Shown piece after piece: positions 20,860-28,859 of a DNA stretch of 32,365 bases; the stretch's first letter is position 1, and the number at the start of each line of letters is the position of its first letter. The DNA lies in the NCBI GenBank assembly GCA_018673915.1, contig JABHBK010000070.1, positions 1 to 32,365 of the forward strand, in the 5' to 3' direction. The notes beneath the pieces were generated by a model. The model worked only from the letters and a program-made list of their open reading frames with translations. It had not been told where the DNA came from and did no database searches. Both the position numbers and the translations under genes were made by a program. Origin of the DNA: Nitrospina sp. Its GTDB lineage: Bacteria > Nitrospinota > Nitrospinia > Nitrospinales > VA-1.

Positions 20860-20983
20860 GGTTTTAGTCGATATTTTAGTGGGAAGGTGGAGCTAATCTC
20901 TCGGGAAAGATAAGAGGCCGCGGTCTCAAGTTAGCTAAGAACAAGAAATGGTGAAGGGCTTAATGCTCCTTAGCGACCAAACC
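20860..20983. ncRNA. Candidate structured RNA element
   Basis: By eye this block folds into an outer stem (GGTTT..GTCG at 20860-20870 with CGACCAAACC at 20974-20983) enclosing two hairpins: AGCTAA/TTAGCT (20891-20896 with 20931-20936) with an inner GAGGCC/GGTCTC stem, and AAGGGC/GCTCCTT (20954-20959 with 20965-20971). It is GC-richer than its surroundings and begins just past the stop of the response-regulator gene. The strand is unknown and I recognise no RNA family. It may be a 3' UTR structure, a small RNA or chance. Confidence 0.25.
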
Positions 20984-20992
20984 CTAAAGTTA

Positions 20993-21457
20993 TTAGGCGG
21001 AGAATTTTGCAATTATTTCTCTAATTTGTGAAACCACCGTTTTAATATTCATGGGTTTGGTAATAATTCCATCCATCCCTGAACTTAAATACGTAATATG
21101 ATCGCTCTGTTCGTTATTTGCGGTCATTGCTATTATGGGTGTCGGAAGGCGGGAAGGTTGGGAAGACTCAAGCTCCCGGATTTTGGATGTAGATTCTAAT
21201 CCATCCATTACTGGCATATGAATATCCATCAAGACAACATCAAATGAGTTTTCCTTGAAGGCTTCAAAAGCCAGAAGGCCATTTTCGACTGCAGTAATTT
21301 CGTGGCCTCGTTTCTTTAACAACTTTGATGCCAAGGCCAGGTTTACTGCTGTATCATCCGCGAGTAAAATTTTGAGAGGGGGCCCCGGATCTTTTTTCTT
21401 TTCAATGGGCTTTGAATTATCAATATCCGACTCGTTCATAGCACCTATTATGCCCAT
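20993..21457 (-). CDS. Single-domain response regulator (receiver)
   Basis: A 154-residue protein: a hydrophilic Lys-rich leader of about 28 residues and one CheY-like receiver domain. The acidic pair is in LLADDTAVN, the phosphoacceptor Asp in VVLMDIHMPVMDG, the switch Thr in IIAMTA and the conserved Lys in ITKPMN. There is no output domain. The sequence is closest in style to receivers of hybrid histidine kinases, so it may relay phosphate or act by protein contact. Start ATG at 21457; a second Met at 21439 is possible. It stands alone beside the putative origin, minus strand, with etfB divergent. A cell-cycle role is only a thought. Confidence 0.9.
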   Translation of the reverse strand: MGIIGAMNESDIDNSKPIEKKKDPGPPLKILLADDTAVNLALASKLLKKRGHEITAVENGLLAFEAFKENSFDVVLMDIHMPVMDGLESTSKIRELESSQPSRLPTPIIAMTANNEQSDHITYLSSGMDGIITKPMNIKTVVSQIREIIAKFSA

Positions 21458-21717
21458 CGAGAATAAGAATGTAAATTTAAATTGTAAGAAAATGATGTTG
21501 GTTACAGCGCGCTGATGACCCGGCCAACAATGGGGTTCGGATTTTCAATAGGATTGATAATTTTTACTTGAGAAGTTGGGTTGATAAATCTCAGATTTAA
21601 CAAATCAGGCTGAATTTTGTTTTTTGGAATTGAGTATTTTTGAAATATTTGTTTTGTAAATGGGGTTCCTTTGCGATAATAGCCAAATAATATGCGTACC
21701 TGAATTGGTTAATAGTT
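21458..21717. promoter_or_regulatory. Divergent spacer, response regulator / etfB
   Basis: A 260-base AT-rich spacer between divergent genes; transcription of the window changes direction here. Promoters for both genes must lie here or nearby, but no convincing -35/-10 pair, DnaA box or operator palindrome stands out. Confidence 0.4.
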
Positions 21718-22506
21718 ATGAAAATTATTGTTTGTGTTAAACAGGTTCTTGATACAGCTGCGGCTATTCAGATTGATAACAGGCGGGTGGTTTCACCTGG
21801 GAGTCCCCGCATTATTAATCCTTATGATGAATTTGCCATTGAAGAGGCCGTACGCATTAAGGAAAAAAAGCCTGATACCGAAATCACAATTTTATCCTTG
21901 GGTCCTGAATGTTTTAAAGATTCGATCAAAAAAGCTTTGGCAATGGGTGCAGATAAAGCTGTGCACTTGATGGATCCAAAATTTGATGGATTGGATTCTT
22001 ATGCTATTGGCAGTATCTTCATGCGCTATATAAAAAATATTCCATTCGATTTAATTCTTTGTGGGAGGCAAGCTGTTGATGTGGATCTGGCTCAAACGGG
22101 TCCAATCCTGGCAACTTTTTTGGGCATTCCTTTTGTAACCGTGGTGACTGGGATAGAATTTTCTGATGATTTTAAGCAAACCAAAATTACCCGTCAGGTA
22201 GAGGGGGGTGCTGAAATACGCGAGTTGGAACTTCCACTGTTGTTGACCTGCCAGAAAGGTCTTAATGAACCACGCTTACCTTCCCTTAAAGGTATAATGG
22301 CCGCGAAGAAGAAAGAAATTATAACTCTTTCGGGTGCCGACCTTGGCATTGAGGAAAATGCTTTTTCCATGGATGACAATAGAGTTGAGGAGGTAAATCT
22401 TTCCTTGCCTCTGGAACGAAAAAAGGGAATAATTCTAGAAGGCAGTGATGATGAAATCGGTAGCAATCTTGTTCGACTGTTGCGTGATGAAGAAAAAATT
22501 ATTTAA
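21718..22506 (+). CDS. etfB: Electron transfer flavoprotein, beta subunit
   Basis: A 262-residue subunit of the soluble ETF heterodimer, which takes electrons from acyl-CoA and other dehydrogenases and passes them to ETF:quinone oxidoreductase or bifurcating partners. The N-terminus MKIIVCVKQVLDT, NPYDEFAIEEAVRIKE, the AMP/FAD-site region CGRQAVDVDLAQTGPILA and LLTCQKGLNEPRLPSLKGIMAAKKK are classic ETF-beta features. The length is normal. No Shine-Dalgarno is evident. A small membrane protein gene and etfA follow on the same strand. No dehydrogenase is nearby, so the electron donor cannot be told. Confidence 0.96.
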   Translation: MKIIVCVKQVLDTAAAIQIDNRRVVSPGSPRIINPYDEFAIEEAVRIKEKKPDTEITILSLGPECFKDSIKKALAMGADKAVHLMDPKFDGLDSYAIGSIFMRYIKNIPFDLILCGRQAVDVDLAQTGPILATFLGIPFVTVVTGIEFSDDFKQTKITRQVEGGAEIRELELPLLLTCQKGLNEPRLPSLKGIMAAKKKEIITLSGADLGIEENAFSMDDNRVEEVNLSLPLERKKGIILEGSDDEIGSNLVRLLRDEEKII

Positions 22507-22525
22507 TTAGAAATAATAAACTAAT

Positions 22526-22714
22526 ATGAGTGAAACTTCAGATTCCACCAACCCCAGTGGTATAAAAGTTCTTGTGCAAAAATATAAAGGCCAAATTGGG
22601 ATTGGTCTCCTGGTTTTGTATGTTTTTCTTCTTGGGCTGGGAACCGTTGGTGAAATTTGGGAAATTGAGTGGATTTTGGACCTTCCCCTGTTTCGGCCCC
22701 CCGGTAAATATTGA
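22526..22714 (+). CDS. Small single-pass membrane protein between etfB and etfA
   Basis: A 62-residue ORF starting with ATG 19 bases after etfB. A polar N-terminus with MSETSDSTNPSG, a basic patch, one hydrophobic helix at about residues 23-45 (IGIGLLVLYVFLLGLGTVG) and a short tail with RPPGKY. I know no family. The ordered polar-basic-helix layout and operon position suggest a real gene. A membrane anchor or partner for the otherwise soluble ETF is possible, but untested. Confidence 0.55.
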   Translation: MSETSDSTNPSGIKVLVQKYKGQIGIGLLVLYVFLLGLGTVGEIWEIEWILDLPLFRPPGKY

Positions 22715-22861
22715 CGTTTCTACATAGCGATTCACTTCATTTAATATATAGCCATAATGGGCAATATATTGATAATGGCTTTGGTTCGCTTTCACTAGCC
22801 CCTTTATTTTTTGTTAACGTTGTCTGAGGTTCCAATTGTTTTTTAATCATTGGAGTTTTTT

Positions 22862-23854
22862 GTGAGTGGAGAGCAAATTCTTGGCGTTGTGGTTGAGCAT
22901 GACCTTGAGGGAATTAAACCTGTTTCCTTTGAGGTAATAAATGCGGCCCGAAAACTCGCCGATCAAGTTTCTGGCAAGGTCATTGTTTTTTGTTTAGGCT
23001 TTAATGAAGAGGGAGCGGCAGATCTTTTTATCCGCAGTGGGGCAGATGAAGTTCGGTTTCTTAACCATCCTGATTTGAAAACTTATATTCATGAAAATTA
23101 TGCTTTTGCTTTAACTAAGGAGTTTGAAAAAATTCCTGTGGATTATTTGTTTTTGCCTGCGACTATTTTGGGCAAAGAATTGTCCGCTGTTCTCTCAGCT
23201 CAGTTGGGGGTAGGGGTAGCTACCGATTGCATTGGCGTCTCTTTTTTGCGCGGTGACGAGGTCGAGGCCGTTCGTCCTGTGTCCTCCGGAAAAGCCTTAG
23301 CTACAATACGCTTTAAAGGCAAGAAACCATTTATACTTACTTTGCGCCCCAATATTTTTCGTGATTCAGAACCTTCTTTGAGCAGGGTTGGAGAAATATT
23401 TAAAGAGGATATCCAATTACCGGATTTTTCAATTCAGGCCCAGAAATTAGTTAAAAGGGTTGGAACCCACTTGGATATCGCCGAGGCTCGCATCGTTGTT
23501 TCTGGTGGATTAGGTATGCAAGGACCAGAAAATTTCAAATTATTAGAGGAACTTGCTGAGGTTCTGGGCGGGGCTGTGGGTGCTAGTCGACCCGTGGTGG
23601 ATAATGGTTGGAGGGAATATTCCAATCAGGTGGGGCAGACTGGCAGAACGGTTTCTCCTGATCTCTATTTTGCCTGTGGTATTTCTGGTTCGGTTCAACA
23701 TTTGGCGGGGATGTCTTCATCACGTTGTATCGTAGCAATTAATACTGATTCCAATGCTCCTATTTTTTCGGTTGCTGATTATGGTATTGTCGGCGATGCG
23801 CTTAAGGTAATTCCTGTTCTTACCCGTGAGTTTAGAAAAACTCTCTCTTCCTGA
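22862..23854 (+). CDS. etfA: Electron transfer flavoprotein, alpha subunit
   Basis: A 330-residue partner of EtfB that holds FAD. The ribosome site decides the start: GGAG at 22852-22855 stands 6 bases before GTG at 22862 (MSGEQILGVVVEHD), whereas the alternative TTG at 22850 overlaps that GGAG. The N-terminal domain has LGVVVEHDLEGIKP. The C-terminal FAD domain has VVSGGLGMQGPENF, GAVGASRPVVDNGW, QVGQTGRTVSPDLY, GISGSVQHLAGM and INTDSNAPIFSVADYGIVGD, all typical. It lies 147 bases after the small membrane protein and 8 bases before rsmG. Confidence 0.95.
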   Translation: MSGEQILGVVVEHDLEGIKPVSFEVINAARKLADQVSGKVIVFCLGFNEEGAADLFIRSGADEVRFLNHPDLKTYIHENYAFALTKEFEKIPVDYLFLPATILGKELSAVLSAQLGVGVATDCIGVSFLRGDEVEAVRPVSSGKALATIRFKGKKPFILTLRPNIFRDSEPSLSRVGEIFKEDIQLPDFSIQAQKLVKRVGTHLDIAEARIVVSGGLGMQGPENFKLLEELAEVLGGAVGASRPVVDNGWREYSNQVGQTGRTVSPDLYFACGISGSVQHLAGMSSSRCIVAINTDSNAPIFSVADYGIVGDALKVIPVLTREFRKTLSS

Positions 23855-23862
23855 TCTCCCCC

Positions 23863-24501
23863 ATGCAAGGGCCAATTTTAAATATCTTGAAAGATCCCAG
23901 GCTGGGTCTGAATGCCCAACCGCCTCTTGTTGTTTCCCGCCTTGAACAATATTTGCAACTTCTAGTTAAGTGGAACCGCAAAATTAATCTTACTGCTGAA
24001 AAAACTGCCGAGGATATTCTTAATAGACATGTATTCGACTCCTTTCAGTATTCTCGAGCCCTGGAGCAGGACTATCGAGTGATGGACATTGGTAGCGGGG
24101 CAGGATTTCCTGGAATACCGCTAAAAATCATTTTTCCCAATTTGAATTTGGTTTTGGTGGAAAGTCAACGCAAGCGATGTAGTTTTTTGGATACAGTGAT
24201 CCGAGACCTTGAGTTAGATAAGGTGGAAGTGATGAATGCTCGAGTTGAAGATATTTTAGATACCCTGAGTGAAAAATTTGATGCAGTAGTTTTCCGTGCC
24301 GTTTCATCATCACAGGCTTGCTTGTCGCTGGGTGAAAGGTTTTTGGTCCCAGGTGGGAAGATTATTTTGAAAAAAAGTCCCGAGGAAAAACAAGATCAAT
24401 CATTATCCAACCCAATGTTTTTATTGGATAAAGAAGTCTCTATAAGTAGTTATCATGGTGTAGCTTCCAGCCTTTTAGTATTTAGCAAATGTTTCACGTG
24501 A
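23863..24501 (+). CDS. rsmG: 16S rRNA (guanine527-N7)-methyltransferase
   Basis: A 212-residue methyltransferase that makes m7G527 in the 530 loop of 16S rRNA. LVKWNRKINLTAEK and ILNRHVFDSF mark the N-terminal RsmG region; the SAM site is VMDIGSGAGFPGIPLKI, followed by LVESQRKRCSFL and VVFRAVSS. rsmG commonly lies beside parAB near bacterial origins, as here. The ATG is 8 bases after etfA. The last codons, Cys-Phe-Thr-stop, are written by TGTTTCACGTGA, so the gene ends inside a parS site. Confidence 0.95.
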   Translation: MQGPILNILKDPRLGLNAQPPLVVSRLEQYLQLLVKWNRKINLTAEKTAEDILNRHVFDSFQYSRALEQDYRVMDIGSGAGFPGIPLKIIFPNLNLVLVESQRKRCSFLDTVIRDLELDKVEVMNARVEDILDTLSEKFDAVVFRAVSSSQACLSLGERFLVPGGKIILKKSPEEKQDQSLSNPMFLLDKEVSISSYHGVASSLLVFSKCFT

Positions 24502-24505
24502 AACA
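24490..24505. promoter_or_regulatory. parS: parS site 1
   Basis: TGTTTCACGTGAAACA, an exact match to the 16-bp palindromic parS consensus bound by ParB/Spo0J. It overlaps the last codons of rsmG; the TGA stop is part of the palindrome. It lies 124 bases before parA, so ParB spreading could also repress parAB. Confidence 0.97.
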
Positions 24506-24532
24506 AGAGTTGTTAAAAAACAATTTGGCCAA

Positions 24533-24548
24533 TGTTTCACGTGAAACA
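24533..24548. promoter_or_regulatory. parS: parS site 2
   Basis: A second exact TGTTTCACGTGAAACA, centred 43 bases (about four helical turns) from the first. The outer flanks mirror each other too: GCAAA before site 1 and TTTGC after site 2, so the pair is an extended inverted repeat (24485-24505 with 24533-24553). Confidence 0.97.
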
Positions 24549-24628
24549 TTTGCAATAAAAGTTTTTATGTATTGGCGGAAGTTTGATTCTATGTTAGTTT
24601 TAGTATAGTTGCTACATAGAGAGGTTGC

Positions 24629-25423
24629 ATGGGCAAAATAATAAGTGTTGCAAATCAAAAAGGCGGGGTAGGGAAAACTACCACGGCTATAAATCTCTCG
24701 GCTTCAATAGCCCTTTCGGGCAAAAAAGTACTTTTGATAGATATGGATCCCCAGGCCAACGCTTCGAGCGGGTTGGGTATTGACCCAGAATCTAAGGGTA
24801 TTTATGAGCTTTTGCTGGGTGACGCAAGCCAGAACGAAGTCATTTGCTCGACCGAAATAGAAACTTTGCAAATCATCCCATCGCGAGTTGACCTTACTGG
24901 GGCTGAAATCGAACTGGTTAATAAAGAATCCAGAGAAACAATTTTAAAATCTGCGCTCAATGGAGTGCGGGAAAAATACGAATTTGTAGTTATAGATTGT
25001 CCGCCTTCATTAGGTCTATTAACTCTGAATGCGTTGGCAGTTTCCAGCTCAGTTTTAATTCCTATGCAATGTGAATACTATGCTCTTCAAGGCTTGAGCC
25101 ATTTACTGAAAACTCTAAAGTTGGTAAAAAAATCGATCAATCCCGATTTAATGGTAGAGGGCATTTTGTTGACAATGTTTGATAGTAGAACCCTGTTAGC
25201 CGCCCAGGTAAAGGACCAAGTCCAAAAATATTTCAGCGACTTTCTTCTAAAAACTATCATTCCTAGAAACGTGCGATTGAGCGAAGCGCCCAGTCATGGA
25301 AAACCAATAGTGCTCTATGCGGGTCGATCACGAGGCGCGGATTCTTATGTAGAGTTGGCCAAAGAAATAATTTTCCGATCTAAATTGGATGAACATCCTT
25401 CACTTAAGGACTCGGCAGTATGA
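24629..25423 (+). CDS. parA: Chromosome-partitioning ATPase ParA (Soj)
   Basis: A 264-residue deviant-Walker ATPase that drives segregation of ParB-parS complexes along the nucleoid. The P-loop is KGGVGKTTT with the signature lysine, then DMDPQANASSGLG (Walker A'), VVIDCPPSLGLLTLNAL (Walker B) and PRNVRLSEAPSHGKP. The length is that of chromosomal ParA/Soj, without the HTH of plasmid ParA. GAGAGG before the ATG is a good ribosome site. It overlaps parB by four bases (ATGA). Two parS sites lie just upstream. Confidence 0.97.
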   Translation: MGKIISVANQKGGVGKTTTAINLSASIALSGKKVLLIDMDPQANASSGLGIDPESKGIYELLLGDASQNEVICSTEIETLQIIPSRVDLTGAEIELVNKESRETILKSALNGVREKYEFVVIDCPPSLGLLTLNALAVSSSVLIPMQCEYYALQGLSHLLKTLKLVKKSINPDLMVEGILLTMFDSRTLLAAQVKDQVQKYFSDFLLKTIIPRNVRLSEAPSHGKPIVLYAGRSRGADSYVELAKEIIFRSKLDEHPSLKDSAV

Positions 25424-26295
25424 ATCGAAAAGCATTGGGCAAAGGTATCAACGCATTGATTCCGGATTTTGAAATAGGAGTTCCGGAATCTAATGAAAAC
25501 GGGCCTGCTAAAAATACGGAACTTCTGATCGATGAAATTTCACCCAACCGTTTTCAACCTAGAAAATATTTTGATAATGATAAACTGGAAGAACTGGTAA
25601 CATCTATCCGCGAGTACGGGGTTCTACAGCCGGTTGTGGTTCAAAAAGCGGAATCCGGCTATGAGCTGGTGGTGGGTGAAAGACGGTGGCGTGCTTCAAA
25701 AAAAGTGGGTTTGAAAAAAATCCCAGCCGTAATTCGGGAAGTGAGCGATGCTCAAGCTTTGGAGCTGGCGATCATTGAAAATATCCACCGTCAGGATCTA
25801 AACCCTATAGAAGAGGCGGAAGCTTATTCGCGCTTATCCGATGAGTTCGCTTTGACTCAGGAGATGATTGCGAAAAAGGTAGGCAAAAGCCGAACCGCTG
25901 TGGCAAACACTCTAAGGCTACTCAAACTTTCCCGCAACATAAAGGAAGATTTAATTTCCGGAAAACTTTCTATGGGTCATGCTCGGGCTCTGTTGGGGTT
26001 GGATAATACCGGACAAATTGAAACACTACGCAAAGAAATATTCAAGCAGGACCTTACGGTCAGGCAAACTGAAAGCCGGGTAAACAGTTTAAAGCAGCCG
26101 GTTTCTACAAAACCTGTTTCCCTGGTTTCAAAAAAGAATATTTTTATAAAAGATCTGGAAAAGCAATTAGAGAGCAGGTTGGGCACGAAGGTTGACATTA
26201 ATCCGCAAAAAAAAGGCGGCAAGCTGGTGGTGACTTATTACACCGATGATGACCTGGATCGAATCCAAAATTTGATCGGCCAGAATAAAAGTTAA
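25420..26295 (+). CDS. parB: Chromosome-partitioning protein ParB (Spo0J)
   Basis: A 291-residue CTP-dependent DNA clamp that loads at parS. The ParB/sulfiredoxin-like CTPase domain has PNRFQPRKYF, GVLQPVVV, GERRWRA (CTP site) and ENIHRQDLNPIEEA; the central HTH has LTQEMIAKKVGKSRTAVANTLRLLKL; the C-terminus forms the dimer domain (VDINPQKKGGKLVVTYYTDDDLDRI). Length and order are normal for chromosomal ParB. Its start overlaps parA's stop by four bases, so translation is coupled. The bactofilin gene follows after 20 bases. Confidence 0.97.
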   Translation: MNRKALGKGINALIPDFEIGVPESNENGPAKNTELLIDEISPNRFQPRKYFDNDKLEELVTSIREYGVLQPVVVQKAESGYELVVGERRWRASKKVGLKKIPAVIREVSDAQALELAIIENIHRQDLNPIEEAEAYSRLSDEFALTQEMIAKKVGKSRTAVANTLRLLKLSRNIKEDLISGKLSMGHARALLGLDNTGQIETLRKEIFKQDLTVRQTESRVNSLKQPVSTKPVSLVSKKNIFIKDLEKQLESRLGTKVDINPQKKGGKLVVTYYTDDDLDRIQNLIGQNKS

Positions 26296-26315
26296 ACTTG
26301 GATAAGAGGTTTCTC

Positions 26316-26750
26316 ATGTGGGGAGAGGACAATAAAATGAAAAAAGAAGAGAAGCAGATTAAAGCCTATATGGGCGAAGACACGGTTTTCAATGGTTCGT
26401 TGACTTTTGAGGGTACTGTTCGCGTAGACGGTAAGTTCGAGGGTCAAGTCAATACTGACGATACGCTAATAATTGGCGAGACGGGCCATGTTGTGGCAGA
26501 TGTTTATGCGGGAACCGTCATTTGCATGGGTCGCGTGGAAGGAACCATCGTAGCAATCAAAAAGGTTGAAATCCATTCAAACAGCCGGGTGGTTGGCAAT
26601 GTTAAATCTCCGGCTTTGTACATTGAGCTGGGAGGGATATTGGATGGATCCTGTGACATGACAGGAAAAGAAAGCAAAATCATACCGCTGGTTAAAGCCG
26701 AGGAAAAAGAAAAAGAAAAGAAAAGTTCCAACCAATCCAAGAATGGATAA
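26316..26750 (+). CDS. Bactofilin (first copy)
   Basis: A 144-residue bactofilin from the ATG at 26316 (MWGEDNK), with AGAGG about 6 bases upstream. The ATG at 26337 has its own GGAGAGG and is the alternative. The core shows the short repeating beta-helix pattern: VFNGSLTFEGTVRVDGKFEGQV, TLIIGETGHVVADV, MGRVEGTIVA, VEIHSNSRVVGNV and LYIELGGILDGSCDM. The tail is Lys/Glu-rich. Bactofilins polymerise without nucleotide into cytoplasmic, membrane-associated scaffolds; in Myxococcus they position ParABS. The gene follows parB closely, so it is probably cotranscribed with parAB. Confidence 0.92.
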   Translation: MWGEDNKMKKEEKQIKAYMGEDTVFNGSLTFEGTVRVDGKFEGQVNTDDTLIIGETGHVVADVYAGTVICMGRVEGTIVAIKKVEIHSNSRVVGNVKSPALYIELGGILDGSCDMTGKESKIIPLVKAEEKEKEKKSSNQSKNG

Positions 26751-26823
26751 TGGAAAACGGGTCTTTCTGAACAAAACGAAAAGTTGAGTTTTTCATAGTT
26801 GGATACTAAAATAAAAAATTAAT

Positions 26824-27534
26824 ATGTCTGTTGCACAACCAAGCTCGGAAGAAACGGGTAGTTTATTTGTAGTGAGCACCCCAATTGGCAACTTGGGCGA
26901 TGTGACCCAGCGCTCCATAGAAATCTTAAATGAAGTTTCCTTGATTGCCGCTGAAGATACCCGACGGACAAAGATATTATTGAACAGATATCAAATCAAA
27001 ACGTCCCTTTCCAGCTACAACAGTTTTAACAAAATTAAAAAAGGCAAAGATTTTATTGAACGTCTCAAAAAGGGCAATGACCTTGCCCTTGTCTCAGATG
27101 CAGGAACACCAGGAATTTCTGACCCACATTATCATTTGGTAAACGCTGCGATCGAAGAAGGGTGCCCCATTTTTTCAATCCCGGGTCCTTCGGCTTTGCT
27201 GGCAGCTTTAACCGTTTCTGGTTTACCCATGGATCGATTTATTTTTGAGGGATTTCTCCCACGTAAAAAGGGCCGCACAACGACATTGGAAAACCTGGCA
27301 ACTGAAAAACGCACCGTGGTTATATTTGAATCACCCAATCGTATTCAAAAAACTCTACAGGACCTTTACCGATTTTTTGGCGATCGAAAAGTGGTCATTG
27401 CCCGCGAACTGACTAAATTGTATGAGGAAGTGGTTCGAGGAAATTTGAAGGAACTTGCGGATCAGACACGAACGTGGAAAGGCGAGATCACTGTGGTAAT
27501 CGCCGGATCAAACGAAAAAAAGAGGAAAAGCTAA
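26824..27534 (+). CDS. rsmI: 16S rRNA (cytidine1402-2'-O)-methyltransferase
   Basis: A 236-residue tetrapyrrole-methylase-fold enzyme that 2'-O-methylates C1402 of 16S rRNA. Hallmarks: VVSTPIGNLGDVTQRSIE at the N-terminus, AEDTRRTKILL, LVSDAGTPGISDPHY, IPGPSALLAALTVSGLP and FEGFLPRKKGRR-like sequence, then VIARELTKLYEEVVRG. The length is slightly short because the C-terminal extension of E. coli RsmI is missing. Its stop directly abuts the ATG of the ParA-like gene, so the two are coupled in one transcript. Confidence 0.95.
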   Translation: MSVAQPSSEETGSLFVVSTPIGNLGDVTQRSIEILNEVSLIAAEDTRRTKILLNRYQIKTSLSSYNSFNKIKKGKDFIERLKKGNDLALVSDAGTPGISDPHYHLVNAAIEEGCPIFSIPGPSALLAALTVSGLPMDRFIFEGFLPRKKGRTTTLENLATEKRTVVIFESPNRIQKTLQDLYRFFGDRKVVIARELTKLYEEVVRGNLKELADQTRTWKGEITVVIAGSNEKKRKS

Positions 27535-28851
27535 ATGCCGATTATTTCAATTATTGGACCTAAAGGAGGAATCGGTAAAACAACCTTGTCCATCAACACG
27601 GCTGCTGCTTTGACGCGATCATTGGGCAAATCCCTTACTCACGATAGTGTTTGCCTTTTTGATCTTGACCTCAGGCTTCCCACAATTTCCAGCATCCTGG
27701 AAAGTCATCCTAGAAAAACTTTTTACGATTTATTTGAAACCTTGGCTAATAAAACCTACCAGGTTGATTTTTTACAATCTATTTACCGAATTCTCACTAT
27801 TTTTCAAGCCTACTTGAATAAGGAAATTAAAAGGGATCATCCGCAACTTGAAAAAGGGTTGGCTTTATACAAAAATTTGAATATAGAATTATTCCATTTT
27901 TCAGATTTTCCTTTTGGAAATATATTGCATGAGTTTTTTTTGGAGAGAAGCCAGATTTATTCAGTGGGTCAGATAAGAACCCTCAGGCCGCTCCTGAAAA
28001 AAATAGATCTTGGCCAGGTCAAACAAATTCTCAAAAAACATGAAGCCAACTCCAGACCAACAGCCGATGAATATATCAATTATATTGAAGAATATAAATT
28101 TTCCCTTTTGGGCGGAGAAGTTCCCATTCTTGGTAAAAGAAGCCACCGTAAACGCATCAACGAGCCGGAGTTTCTCCTTCTCTTTCTGGAGTTTGTCAAT
28201 GAGCTGACCGAGCGTTTTCAATATGTGGTGCTTGATACCCCGGCAGGCGGGGTTAACCATTTATCTTCATTGATGAATTCGATTGATCAAGTTATTTTTA
28301 TTTTTGATATGAGTAATAATATCGCCGTAAATGGTAGTATCGATGCCCTGCATTCTTTTATTGATTATTATGAAGATTTTCATCAAGATTATAAGCAGGG
28401 AAGGTTATCAGGAATGGACAAGGCTTATGTCAACCGGATGATCGCATCGAAGGGCGAGGAGGCCGTGTCGGAAATTCTGGAAAATAAAAAATTTGGAATA
28501 ATTTTCAATCGTTGCCAGAACTCAAAAGAAATCGCAAACTGTCTGGATCAATTAAGGGAATATCTTGACACTCTTGACCGATTTGAAGATTATAAGGATA
28601 GGATCCATGCAGTCGGAATGGTTCCTCATCATAAAATAATAAATATAACTAATAATCGAGGCACCTTGTTTTACGATAAGGACAGCGCTCTTTCTAATTG
28701 TGTCAATTTGGTTGCCAAAAACATTATCAGCGAAAACAAATTTTGCCCTACCCTTTCCAATAGCAACAGCGATATTATCCAGTTTTTGCAAAAAAATGGA
28801 AAAGGTAGTTGGTTTAACCCTTTCAAAAGAATCGCCAGTAGCCTGACCTAA
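27535..28851 (+). CDS. Divergent ParA/MinD-like ATPase with large insertion
   Basis: A 438-residue member of the deviant Walker A group. The P-loop is PKGGIGKTT (residues 9-17), with both the GG-x-GK core and signature lysine; Walker A' is DLDLRLP (43-49) and Walker B VVLDTPAG (231-238). A' and B are about 185 residues apart, against roughly 70-90 in ordinary ParA/MinD, implying an extra helical segment of about 100 residues (roughly 85-210). The C-terminus ends in WFNPFKRIASSLT, a possible amphipathic membrane-binding helix as in MinD. It abuts rsmI and sits 8 bases before the second bactofilin. I infer it positions the downstream bactofilin/transpeptidase, but no family name is recognised. 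Confidence 0.75.
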   Translation: MPIISIIGPKGGIGKTTLSINTAAALTRSLGKSLTHDSVCLFDLDLRLPTISSILESHPRKTFYDLFETLANKTYQVDFLQSIYRILTIFQAYLNKEIKRDHPQLEKGLALYKNLNIELFHFSDFPFGNILHEFFLERSQIYSVGQIRTLRPLLKKIDLGQVKQILKKHEANSRPTADEYINYIEEYKFSLLGGEVPILGKRSHRKRINEPEFLLLFLEFVNELTERFQYVVLDTPAGGVNHLSSLMNSIDQVIFIFDMSNNIAVNGSIDALHSFIDYYEDFHQDYKQGRLSGMDKAYVNRMIASKGEEAVSEILENKKFGIIFNRCQNSKEIANCLDQLREYLDTLDRFEDYKDRIHAVGMVPHHKIINITNNRGTLFYDKDSALSNCVNLVAKNIISENKFCPTLSNSNSDIIQFLQKNGKGSWFNPFKRIASSLT

Positions 28852-28859
28852 AATTCACT

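Larger units (their letters stand above)
20243..20992. other. Long non-coding region upstream of dnaA, candidate oriC/leader
   Basis: The largest gene-free stretch (750 bases), between dnaA and the response regulator and just inside the point where transcription switches to the plus strand. It holds several inverted repeats (20562-20600, 20628-20641, 20651-20687) and a structured block at 20860-20983. I find no match to TTATCCACA with one mismatch or less. It could hold oriC, a long dnaA leader or a small RNA. Bases 20243-20404 are open in frame with dnaA but do not resemble DnaA. Confidence 0.4.
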
